NCBI GenBank assembly: GCA_048213135.1
Contig: PS015061.1
Span: 142,444-177,368 of the forward strand
Origin: Reclinomonas americana ATCC 50394
Lineage: Eukaryota; Jakobida; Jakobea; Jakobida
DNA length: 34,925 nt
Reading direction: 5' to 3'
Shown here: piece by piece, positions 20,765 through 30,612 of the stretch
How the letters are laid out: each line of letters starts with the position of its first letter
Numbering within the stretch: the first letter of the stretch is position 1
Translations under genes and position numbers: made by a program
The notes under the pieces: generated by a model
What the model saw: only the letters and a program-made list of their open reading frames with translations
Told to the model about the DNA's origin: nothing
The model's database searches: none

Positions 20765-22300
20765 TCTCGAGGCGATCGCACCGTAAATTGCTGCTCAATC
20801 ACAGTCGACACAGCACTTCATGACCTGCACCAGTTCAACTGTCGCTGTGTGGAAGGGCCTTTGTGGGAGAATTTGTGGCAGGTGCATCAATCGATCGGTG
20901 TCGATTGTAATAGANNNNNNNNNNNNNNNNNNNNNNNNNNNNNNNNNNNNNNNNNNNNNNNNNNNNNNNNNNNNNNNNNNNNNNNNNNNNNNNNNNNNNN
21001 NNNNNNNNNNNNNNNNNNNNNNNNNNNNNNNNNNNNNNNNNNNNNNNNNNNNNNNNNNNNNNNNNNNNNNNNNNNNNNNNNNNNNNNNNNNNNNNNNNNN
21101 NNNNNNNNNNNNNNNNNNNNNNNNNNNNNNNNNNNNNNNNNNNNNNNNNNNNNNNNNNNNNNNNNNNNNNNNNNNNNNNNNNNNNNNNNNNNNNNNNNNN
21201 NNNNNNNNNNNNNNNNNNNNNNNNNNNNNNNNNNNNNNNNNNNNNNNNNNNNNNNNNNNNNNNNNNNNNNNNNNNNNNNNNNNNNNNNNNNNNNNNNNNN
21301 NNNNNNNNNNNNNNNNNNNNNNNNNNNNNNNNNNNNNNNNNNNNNNNNNNNNNNNNNNNNNNNNNNNNNNNNNNNNNNNNNNNNNNNNNNNNNNNNNNNN
21401 NNNNNNNNNNNNNNNNNNNNNNNNNNNNNNNNNNNNNNNNNNNNNNNNNNNNNNNNNNNNNNNNNNNNNNNNNNNNNNNNNNNNNNNNNNNNNNNNNNNN
21501 NNNNNNNNNNNNNNNNNNNNNNNNNNNNNNNNNNNNNNNNNNNNNNNNNNNNNNNNNNNNNNNNNNNNNNNNNNNNNNNNNNNNNNNNNNNNNNNNNNNN
21601 NNNNNNNNNNNNNNNNNNNNNNNNNNNNNNNNNNNNNNNNNNNNNNNNNNNNNNNNNNNNNNNNNNNNNNNNNNNNNNNNNNNNNNNNNNNNNNNNTTGC
21701 ACTCGCGACCGCGCGACAAAAGAGCGTTTTTTGTGTAAAGCTGATTGTCCTCGACACAAAAAAACTCGCAAACGCGCAGCCGACGACGACGAGAGTATTT
21801 TCTAAGCGATCATGAAAACGTTTCACGTCGGCTCAAACATGAAGCGCGAGGGGAAACTTATGAATATTTCCATTGTCCACGTCGGCGTGAGTCATGTTCG
21901 ACTGTCCCTATTCATCACACACACGCCACACACACACGCAGAAGCGCAAACGAGAGTGTGTTGTGGCTGGCGCACTTCTTAGACACACACGAATCGCGGG
22001 AGAGCGAGAGAGGGAGAAGGAAGCAAGAAAGGAAGAGAGAGCGGTGAGTGCAGCGTGAGAACTCTTGTGTGTGTGCGCGTGTGTGTGAGTGAGAGAGGGA
22101 GGGAGGGTGTGTGTGTGTGTGCGTTCTCACGCACTGACTTGACTCGCTTCGTGCAGCAATCATCCGCTCGGTCCGCGCTCGCTCGCCTCCCCTCACACAC
22201 ACACACACACACACACACGCGAGCGAGACAGCGACACACACACTCTCTCTCTCTCATCACACACACACACGCGCTCTCTCTCTCTCTCTGTTGAGCACCC
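20765..22300. other. Gene-poor spacer with 782-bp assembly gap
   Basis: Positions 20915-21696 are Ns. Left of the gap is unique sequence with no exon I can support. Right of it lies the second promoter-like block (21743-21896), then GA, GT and CA microsatellites (22004-22045, 22066-22122, 22194-22220, 22258-22289) leading to the ATG at 22301. A gene could be hidden in the gap. Confidence 0.6.
21743..21896 (+). repeat. Duplicated promoter / first-exon block, copy 2
   Basis: This is the diverged copy of 19693-19844. The position matching the start codon reads TTG here (ccattgtccac), so this copy does not code in the same way, but the GTGAGTCATG donor context is kept (21887-21896). It could be a 5' UTR exon feeding the Ras-like gene 400 bp downstream, or a dead duplicate. 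Confidence 0.5.
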
Positions 22301-25300
22301 ATGGGATCGCTATTTAGTCGGCGGCGAGGCAGCAACAGCGGCGCCTCATCACCATCACTGGGAAGGAGAGGGCAATCGTCGGCGGCTCTGGTGGGCGCAC
22401 AGGCCTCCGCACCACCCACAGTGCCAAGCATATACACCAAAATCATGATGCTCGGCCACGAAGGTAAGCAAGAAAGAAGAGAGAGAGAGATTGACATACA
22501 GACAGACACTGACTGTCATCTGTAGGGAGTGGAAAGAAGACGCTGTGCTCGGCCATGTCAGGGAACATGGATGGGTGTGTGCTGTTGATTGCTCTCTCTG
22601 TGTACGAGTTGTGTGCGTGACTGACTCGATGTGTGTTTGTGTCAAAAGATACTTCACCTCACAACATTTGCACTTGAACAAGTTGGCCGAGTACACGGTC
22701 ACTCTCAGCGGTCCACCACGAACACGTTGCGTAAGAGCAGCGGGGAAGGGGAAGGGGCGAGAAGAGTAGAGTGTGTGTGACATGGCGATTGTGTTGACAC
22801 GCGCACACACACACTCTCTCGTGCTTATGTGTGTGTGCTGCTGTGCGTGTGTGTGTGTGAGCTTTTGTGTGTGTGCATGTGCGTGTCGGGATTTCCCTCA
22901 TTTCACGGCCTGATTGTGTTACATTTTGTATAGCGGCGGCTCTGCGAGGGACCATGGGCGTGGTTGTTGTGTTTGATGTGCACGACCCGGAGAGCTGGAA
23001 GAATATCCTTTTTGTTGTTGTTGTTGTTGTCGTCGTCCTTTGTGTTTTGTGAGTTGTGTGTGAGTTTCATTCCTTGACTCGTCTGTGTGTGCACCTGCGG
23101 AAGGGTTGGCAGAGTTTGTGCAGAAGAATGGCATGAGGCATAACGTGTGCTACGTTATTGGCAACAAGCGGGAAGGCCGGGAGGCAGTTGCGTGAGAGGG
23201 GGGGAAGGGCAGGGGAAGGGAAAGGGAGGGAAGGGAGATGATTTATACGATTGGGTTGCAGTTGGAAGGGACAAGGGAGAGAGGCGGGATACGAAAGGGC
23301 TGTGTTGATGGGTGGCGAAGGGGAAGGAAGAGAGAGGGAAAGAGTCTCGAGGGGGAAGGGAGGAAGAGTGGGTGTGTGTGTGGATGGCGAAGTAGGGCTG
23401 GTAGCGGTGACGGAGGCGTCTGCTTTATGTTCTGTGCGTGCTCATGGTGGTGGCAGCGGCAGCGAGAAGAAAGAACTAGAGAGAAAGAGGCGTGCTTCGG
23501 TCTTGCTGTTGTTTCCTTCTGCGCGGGTGCTTGAGGAGGAGGGAGAGGAGTGCGGATGTGTGGATGGCGATTCAGAGCTGGTTGCGGTGACAGAGGCGTC
23601 TGCTTTTGTGTTCTGTGCATACTCATGGTGGTGGTAACGGCAGCGAGAGGAATGAGCGAGAGAGAAAGAGGCGTGCTTCGGTCTTGTTGTTTTTTCTTTC
23701 TGCGCGGGTGCTTGAGGAGGAGGGAGAGGAGTGCGAGTGTGTGGATGGCGATTCAGAGCTGGTTGCGGTGACAGAGGCGTCTGCTTTTGTGTTCTGTGCA
23801 TGCTCATGGTGGTGGCAGCGGCAGCGAGAGGAATGAGGGCTGTGGCGAGGGGGAGGTAGAGGGAAAAGAGGTAGATTGTGTGTGGGTGGAGAAGCGAGGC
23901 TGCGTGGAAGCGGTGGAAGGAGGAAATGGAGTGCGAGAGGAATGAGCGAGAGGGAGGTAGAGGGAAAGAGGCGCGCTTGGTCTTGCTTGAGAGGGAGAGG
24001 ATGAGTGCGGGTGTCGCCGGCGAAGCGGGGCTGTGTTAAAGCGGTGGAAAGGGAGAAACAGAGTGTGATGGGCCTGCTGTTTGTACTGGTCTCTTGTTTT
24101 TGCGTACGGAAGAGTGTGTGTGAGAGAGAGGGAGAGAAAGGAAAGTGCGTATGAACGCAAGCGTGGTTGTTTGGAATGTGCGTGTGTTTGCAGTGGGTGG
24201 AGAGTGGTGCTGCGGCTGGTCTATTGTTTGTGTACATTTGTGAATGAGTGCAGCAGTCCGGGCATGCGAGAGAGAGAGAGAGAGAGAGAAAGGGAGGAAG
24301 GAAGGGAAGTGCGTGTGTGTGGGAGAGAGTAAAAGGAAAGTGCGTGTTTTGTTTATTCTCCTTGCAAGTGCTGTGTTCTGGGGCTGGTCTCTTGTATGTG
24401 TGTATCTGAGAGCGAGGGCGGCAGAGTGGGGAGGAGGAAGAACGAAGAATAGAAAGGGGGAACGGAATGTCTGTTGTTTGTTCTGTGTGTGAGTCTCCTG
24501 GTCCTGTACATCTCAATCGAGTGCGGCGATACGTGTGTGTGTGTGTAAGTGAGAGAGAGAGAGAGACAAAAGTGATGTGCGCGTTGGCGAGAGAATTGAG
24601 CCGTGCCTTTGTGTTGGTCTATTCCGAAGCGGGGCAGTGGAGCGGAGGACAGAGCGAAGAGACAACGGGTTCATGAACTGGCATTTATTGCCGTGTTTGT
24701 TTGCTGCCTCACTTCGTTGAGAAGAGAGTCGCTTTTCTCTTGTTGCTCGGTTCTGTCTTGGCCTCGCTGGTCTTTCTCTATACCAGCCTGGTTGCTCAGT
24801 GGCAGTTGCCTTTCAGCTCTTCTTGTCTCGCGCAATGGACCATCTTTCCTGTTGTTGCTCAGTTCTACATTGGCATCGCTGGTCTTCCTCTGTGCCGCTC
24901 AGTGGCAGTTGCCGTTCAGCTTTTGTTGTCTCGCGCAGGGTGAACATCCCCCTGGTGTCGCTCTATGGTTTCTTGACTGCATTCATCATTCTTCTCTGTG
25001 GCCGGCTCAAGGGGCAGTTGCCTTTCTGCTTTTCCTGTCTCGCGCAATGGACCATCTTTCCTGTTGTCGCTCTATGCTTTCTTGGCCGCGCTCATCTTTC
25101 TTCTCTGTGTCAGGCTCAAGGAGTAGCCGCTTCTCAACTACTCTTGCAAGAAACAACCTCCTGTTGTTCCTCCGTTCTGTTTTGGGCGCGCTCATCATTC
25201 TTCTGTGTGTCAGACTCACGGGGCAGTCGCCTCGCAGCTTCTCTTGTGTCTCTCTCAGTGGATCATCCTTTTCTCGGCGGCGATCTTTCCTCTTCCCCTG

Positions 25301-25609
25301 TCTTCTTGCTGGCTCTTTCTTTCATCACGTGTCGTCTCTTGCTTTGCCTCATATATCTCCGCATCGCTCTCCCGACAGCATTCCCCTCCCCACTCGTCTC
25401 ACCACACTGTCCCCCCCTTTTTTTGCTCCCCTTCCCAGGCGGTGAACATGGCCACGGCCTCGGCCACAGCCACCAAGTTCGGCGCCAAGTTCTTCGAGGT
25501 GGACTCGAAAGCGGACACTGCTGGTGTGCGCCGCATCTTCAATTCGCTTTACGACGACATCATCGGCAACATTGTTAATGCGCCACCGGTGCACACCATT
25601 TCGCTATAA
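22301..25609 (+). CDS. Degenerate Ras-superfamily GTPase with myristoylation motif
   Basis: Six exons, 22301-22463, 22526-22574, 22649-22725, 22934-23013, 23115-23186 and 25439-25609, give 203 residues. The Rab/Ras fold is traceable: TKIMMLGHEGSGKKTL, GVVVVFDVHDPESW, VCYVIGNKREG, FGAKFFEVDSKADTAGVRRIFNSLYDDI. The motifs are altered. The P-loop GHEGSGK (52-58) is followed by Lys59 where Ser/Thr should bind Mg2+. The DxxG of switch II is replaced by LSGPPRTPAAL (90-100). NKxD is NKRE (140-143). It therefore looks like a pseudo-GTPase or an atypical nucleotide binder. The N-terminus MGSLFSRRR fits N-myristoylation plus a basic patch, suggesting membrane attachment, unlike Rabs, which use C-terminal prenylation; the C-terminus (HTISL) has no cysteine. 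Two introns use GTTGCGT donors. The last intron is 2252 bp. Confidence 0.75.
23370..23835. repeat. ~180-bp minisatellite in the last intron of the Ras-like gene
   Basis: Tandem units begin at tgtgtggatggcg at about 23377, 23557 and 23738 (spacing 180 and 181 bp). Units 1 and 2 are complete and unit 3 is partial, breaking off after gcagcggcagcgagagga. Copies are highly similar and share ggcgtctgctttt and gcgcgggtgcttgaggagg. The flanking 23840-24070 carries shorter related pieces (gaggtagagggaaa, gaagcg-ggctg, gcggtggaa). Confidence 0.85.
24690..25320. repeat. ~105-bp minisatellite in the last intron of the Ras-like gene
   Basis: At least five units are recognisable by ggcagttgcc or its variants at 24801, 24904, 25013, 25121 and 25222 (spacing 100-109 bp), with shared pieces ctcgcgcaatggaccatc, tttcctgttgt and ctggtcttcctctgtg. 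The copies are more diverged than in the 180-bp array. The pyrimidine-rich strand gives long Leu/Ser/Cys open frames that I treat as non-coding. Confidence 0.8.
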
Positions 25610-25891
25610 GTCTACAACTCCACCAACGCCATCACCACCATCAACAACATCACCAACCAATCAGTCTGGGGATTCAAGGAGCTGAGGAGGAAGACCATTT
25701 CTGTTTTTATAAAAAAGAACTCTCCTGGCTTGTCGGTGCGCGAGCTGATCTGCACTACTGCTTGCGAGGGGAGCCAAGAGTGGGAGTTGTCGTGTTTCTA
25801 GTGTATGGTGGCGGATTTTCAGCAGCGAAAGTTGTCAGTCTCATTTGTGTGAGAGCAAAGTGCAGCAGTCGTCGCACATACACTCAAACCA
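25610..25891. other. Intergenic spacer
   Basis: The 282 bp between the Ras-like stop and the next start hold a CAC/CAT trinucleotide tract (25618-25655) and a TTTTTATAAAAAAG stretch (25703-25716), which could serve 3'-end formation. I see no exon here. Confidence 0.4.
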
Positions 25892-28330
25892 ATGGCGCTT
25901 CTCGCTGCACAAGCAGTGCTTCAGTTGCCAATAGTGGTGGCCAAGGTTCTTTTCTGGCGACAACTCCCGTGTGAAAGAAAGGGTTCTTTTTTAGCAGTCT
26001 GACTGTTGTCCGTCGCCTGTGTGTGTGTCTTTGTGTGCGTGTGCGTGTCTGTGTGTGTAGGCGGTGGGTATCCGCATGTTGGCCGATGGGGCAATGACTG
26101 TGACTCTGGATCGCGTGGCTCCGGCGGCGGTGGCGGTGCCTGTGCGGCTGATTGGGACAGCGTGTCATGCGGTGCGAGGCACGTGCTTGGGCCTTGGTGA
26201 GTGTGTGTGAAGTGTGTGTGCATAAAGGGGGAAGGAGGAGACACGTGCGGGAGATCGGCGAAATGTTGTTTCGAGTGATCATCTCCGTTGGTCTTGGTTC
26301 TCTTGTCGGCCTTGTTGAAGTTGCTTCGCAGTTGTTGTCTGTTCTGCGCGTCTCTCTTGTCTTGTCTTCACTCTCCACTGTGCCTCTGGTGGCTTCTCCT
26401 TGTGTCAGCATCTGCAGTGTCGTGGTCTATGCTGTCTTTGTCTTTTCTACACTCCCCGCCGAGTCTCCACCGCTATGTGAATGGCGGCTTCTCCTTGTGC
26501 AGCATCCGCAGTGCTGTCGTCTGGCGATCTATGCTGTCTTTGTCTTTTCTACACTCCTGCTTTGTTGCTGTCGCTGTCCCTTCGGGTTGCTTCTCCTGTT
26601 GTGTCATCAGTTCTCACTGCCAGCTCTGTTTCTCCTGCTTTGCCTGTGGCCGCTTCTCGTTGTTCTGCGATGTTGTCGGTTCTTCACTCGCCTCTGGTGG
26701 CTTCTCTTTGTGCTGCACCCGTTGGTGTCATCGTTGTGGCGATCTATGCTGTCTTTGTCTTCTCGGCACTCCTGCTTTGTTGCTGTTGCTGTGCCTCTGG
26801 TGGCTTCTCCTGTTGTGTCATGTGTACGTCATTACCAGCTCCGTTTCTCCTGCTTTGCCTGTGACCGCTTCTCCTTGATCTGCGCTGTTGTCGGTTCTTC
26901 AGTTCCCGCACCACTGTGGATGACAGGCTTCTCTTTGTGCACCATCTGCTGCGCTGTTGTCGTCGTTAGCTGCGCTGTTGTCGGTTCTTCGCTCCCCTCA
27001 CTGCTCCACCGCTGCTCTTTTTGGCGGTCTCTGTCTTCGTCGAGAATGCTTGGTTCTTGACGACATCCTCTGCACCGCGGTTGTTGTTTGTTCTGCGCGT
27101 CTCTATTGTGTCCTCCGCTGTGCATGTGGACTCCTCTGTTCTGCAAATCTCTCTCTCTCTCTCTTTCCATCGCCGTGCATACGCTGGCCTCCTATTGTCG
27201 TTGCTATTCATTGCTTCTCGTCGGCCTTGTCGCTGTATCGCCCTTGTCCTCACTCTCTCCCTCTCTGACCAATCCTTTGCTCCCTCTCGCAGTCGGCGTG
27301 GTGGAGGGCGTCACGGTGCTGCTCTTGGAAGGTATCCTCTTGTTCTTCCCCTTCGCGTCTCCTCCCTTTCGACTCATCCCGCGCGCAGGCACATGGGAGG
27401 CCACGCGGCGGCGAATGCGAACGTACGGAATTCACGATGACACAACACATCAGCTGGCGTATGTGGCCGCCGGTGTGACTCTGGTCGCCGTGCCGCTGCT
27501 GTGCTTTACGGGCGCCGGGGCGGCGTACGCGTTCACGGCGGCGGCCGGTCAGCTGCAATCGACGCTGACGTGCTTTGTCGGGCAAGCGTGCGTGGAGCTG
27601 ACGCTGCATCTCGGCAGGCTGGTGATGCGCAACACCGTGGCGGTGATCTCGTACCCGTTCCGGGCGCTGTGGAGGTGGCTGAGGACGGCGCGCGTCGAGA
27701 CCACTGCAGCGGCGGCGGCGGCGGCGGCGGCGGGATCACGGGATGTGGTCACGGCGGGCGAGGCGGCGGAGGAGGAGTGGATGCTGATTGATCTCACCGA
27801 GTCGCTGCTGTCGCTGACGCAGTCGTGCTCCAAGCCGCTGCTGCCGAGCGACGAGACGGCGGCGGAGTCGTTGGTGACGGAGCTGGAGGAGTGTGCGCAT
27901 TTGGTGGGCTGCAAGGTCGATCGCAGGTGCGTGGCGGTGATGAGTTGAAAGGGTGTATGGTCCTTTGCTTACTCAACCTTATGCGCAGCTTTATGGATGT
28001 GGATATTTGCTGCGGTGGTGGCGGTGTCGGCGCTGATGATTGTGAGTCACCGTCGTGGCTCGACGGGTCGATGGGCTCGTCCATCTTTGATGGCAGTGTC
28101 GGTGGCGACGATGATGTGCGGGCGCGGTTGCAGTTGACGATGAGTCGGATTCGTGAGCAGGAGCCGGGTCGGGCGGCGGCGTTGGCGGTGGTGGCGTCGG
28201 CGAATTTGCGGCAGGAGTTGGTGGAGGGGGGGTTTGTGGTGAGTGGGGGGTGGAGGGGGTATTGGGGAAGGGGAAAGAGGTGACTGATGTTGTGTGGCAG
28301 GTGGTGTCGGTGGATCCCGAGAGTGGGTGA
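25892..28330 (+). CDS. Membrane-associated hydrophobic protein, unknown function
   Basis: Six exons, 25892-25945, 26061-26196, 27293-27331, 27389-27926, 27989-28238 and 28301-28330, give 348 residues. The N-terminus is hydrophobic (MALLAAQAVLQLPIVVAK). There is an Ala/Val-rich segment in exon 2, and a clear membrane-like stretch in exon 4 (VAAGVTLVAVPLLCFTGAGA, YAFTAAAG). A second moderately hydrophobic helix and a basic RALWRWLRTARVE follow. The C-terminal half has a nine-Ala tract, then helices (MLIDLTESLLSLTQSC, ESLVTELEECAHLVGC), a Gly/Asp loop and ARLQLTMSRIREQEPGRAA. The N-terminal hydrophobic stretch could be a signal anchor. Exon 1 has weaker support than the rest; all junctions keep frame. 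I do not recognise the family. Intron 2 (1096 bp) carries imperfect repeats. Confidence 0.65.
26197..27292 (+). repeat. Repeat-bearing 1.1-kb intron
   Basis: The intron contains imperfect repeats of tctatgctgtctttgtctt at about 26426, 26528 and 26743 (spacing ~100 and ~215 bp), with companions tggtggcttctcctt/ctgttgtgtcat, actcctgctttgttgctgt and gttgtcggttcttc (26672, 26889, 26971). The strand is C+T-rich, so all three forward frames give spurious Ser/Leu/Cys-rich open stretches. Confidence 0.7.
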
Positions 28331-28537
28331 GCCTGGAGGGTGTGTAATGGTGTATTATGGTGAGGTGGGGTGTGTACAGACAGACAGTGAATGCTGTGGA
28401 GGTGTTTAGCATCATTGGCATAACAAAGTCGTCGTTCATTGACATTCATTGCTGCGCACGCGTGCAATGTGGTGAATGTTAGAAACGGATGTGTGCATAA
28501 ATCTGATCGAAACACCAAGCAGTCCAGTGTCTCTAAG

Positions 28538-30612
28538 TCAAATTCGTTTACAGCGACTCCGTCGACGACGACATTCAGAAACAAGGAGCACGCACGTGAG
28601 TGACAACAGCCCAGCACAAGCGACAGACGAAATTGCAAAGCCGACAAACGCCACTGCGGAAGCCGGTGAAGTTGGAGCCACTGAGTTGGGGGAAACGATG
28701 ATTGATAAGTCGCGACGACCACCACCGCTGCTCAGCTTTTCAAAGTCTTGAAACATCACCCATGACAAACCATATACAGAAATTTGCCAAGGAATTGATG
28801 CCAACGGAAGAGATGGTATTCTGCTCGGTGGAAGACGTGAGGAAACGGCAACAAACATCAACAACTGGTTATTCCCGAGAAAGACGCAACTGATAACAAA
28901 TCGCAAACGTATTCCCTCCAGCCGACGCAGTTGGTTGCAAAGTGAGTTGCATGGCATGGAAGCTTGTCTGCTGCTGAATCACTGGCATGTCGGTCGCAGA
29001 AGACGTCGATTGCGAGTTGCAGTCATGCACTGGGGCACTGACAACCCGAATACTCGCATTCAACAGGCCGTATCCGTCACACTCGACAACAGTTGGTACC
29101 AGCGGTTGAAGAATTCTTGGTGAAAGAGACACAACACCAGCGACCACAAGCCCAATACCTGCAAGGGAAAGATCCGCTCAGTCAGCGAGTTCCTCTACTC
29201 AGGTGCGAAACACTGTAACAGCGTAACTTGAGACCAAGTGCGGCTCAGACTGTTCAGAAAATCTGATGGCCACACGAAAAGGGTGAGCATTTGAAGTTGG
29301 AGACCACAAAAGCACGAGGACTGACGCAAGCGTACATAATGCACAAATATACTTCAGCGCGTGGGGTAGATGCGGACATGCGAAGAGAGAGCGTCGAAGT
29401 AGTGGCAGCGATGACTTCAACTGGGGTCTCATCAGAGCGCGCGCTGGCACAGCTCACATGGTCTTGTCTCATGATAAAAACTGTGTCGTTCATGGAAAAG
29501 CCAACTCCAGTGACCTGTGCCAGCAAGTACAAGGATCACACTCGTGGCGAAAAGGGCGGAATTGATTCGCACGCACGTCAAACAAACCGTAATGGACGAA
29601 ACAACTCCCGCGAGGATTGTCTTGGGATTGAAATCTAACGTGCCGACGACCATCAAGACTGTCGGAACTTTAAAGGCCAGCTCCGACGGCACGGACCCTT
29701 GAATGATGCCAGTCGCACAAAAAGAGTAACTGCCAACAATGTTGCCGGTGACGATAGCGATCGCGGTCGTCTCAGTGAACGCAAATGGTGCTGCGGGGAC
29801 ACGCGTCACAGACAAAGACATGCTGCAACTGCGAGGTGATAATCACACAAGAGAACTTACCATAATCTACCCCGTGGCTAGCGGCGGCGTCAGCAGTGCA
29901 TTGATCATCACTGTCGATAATCTTGAAAGCCACTGAGTCCAGTCCAGCGCCCGTTATCGTGGCACGCTGACTCGTCGACACGTCAACTCGCTGCGCGACG
30001 AATTACTTTTTAGCCACAAAGAGTGGCGCACTGTGCTCTACTCTCGTGAGTTGTCTCACCCACGTGCACGTACCGACGGAGAGAGGCCCGTTGATCCAAC
30101 AACTCGTATTGTGTACGACACAAACTCCTCGGATCCGTTGCTAGATGTATCGTAGCACAACAAATACAGTGATGGGTCTGCTGCCGCGACGGCCAGCTGA
30201 AAGGAAAGGTAGTCGTCGCGCGCGAGGTACACCTTGCTCACGCTAATCGTGTCCACACTGGCCGACAGGCAGGTTGAAACTGCCGTCACAACTTTTACCT
30301 GTACAAGCCAAGCCATCAAAAAAACTCATTGCTCCGCCCTCGCAGCCGACTTACATGCACATACTTACGTTGGCATCTGTGTAGCCCATGAATCCTGCTC
30401 CGTTGGTGATGAACATTTTCGTCGTTGAATTCGGCGGCACGGTGTTCTGCGAGAGAACACCCGGACTTACAGCGCAAGCATCTGCAATGCAGTGCACGCG
30501 TGTGTGTGGATACACTGCAGTTACGGAGGCAGTTCAAGGCTTGTGGAGAATGCGAACCGTGTAAAACACAGAGCACCAGCAGGAACAGGATCAACAGACA
30601 CCTCGGGAACAT
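28538..30612 (-). CDS. Type I membrane protein with four ectodomain repeats
   Basis: Nine minus-strand exons, 30558-30612, 30369-30481, 30074-30298, 29861-29990, 29588-29790, 29336-29514, 29228-29262, 28891-29158 and 28538-28820, give 496 residues. The N-terminus has a signal peptide (MFPRCLLILFLLVLCVLH). The ectodomain contains four ~100-residue repeats. Each has an early (V/I)TGxGF-like strand (TNGAGF, ITGAGL, VTGVGF; weak in the fourth) and a late Y/F-x-x-C strand: SLYLLCYD, SYSFCATG, EVYLCII, TFAICYQ. There is one TM helix (VAFVGFAISSVACAGLLSLTCVLLV, ~458-483) and a basic cytoplasmic tail SECRRRRSRC. The repeats look like beta-sandwich (TIG/Ig-like) domains, but the family is not identified. 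I chose the donor at 29227 (GTTACG) and the acceptor at 30482 because they alone keep frame. A surface receptor or adhesin is inferred from topology only. Confidence 0.75.

Noticed and set aside
23370-23835. CRISPR-like array
   Set aside because: Units are ~180 bp head-to-tail tandem copies without short repeats and unique spacers, in a eukaryotic intron.
23623-24516. Minus-strand open frame rich in Ser/Pro/His
   Set aside because: It is the reverse complement of a G+A-rich minisatellite and GA tracts within an intron, with no splice support.
24603-25578. Long plus-strand Leu/Ser/Cys-rich open frames
   Set aside because: They are products of a C+T-rich 105-bp tandem repeat inside the last intron of the Ras-like gene. 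All frames look alike, and the frame-correct exon starts only at 25439.
26152-27060. 302-codon plus-strand open frame rich in Val, Leu, Cys, Ser
   Set aside because: It covers exon 2 in the wrong frame and then a repeat-filled C+T-rich intron. The sequence is periodic and not domain-like.
29199-29260. Continuing exon 7 of the type I membrane protein as SSYAVTVFRT followed by a stop
   Set aside because: That reading ends the protein before the fourth repeat and TM helix. A GTTACG donor at 29227 keeps frame with the next exon and preserves the repeat pattern (VSSIGLVVAG against VSYTIRVVG).
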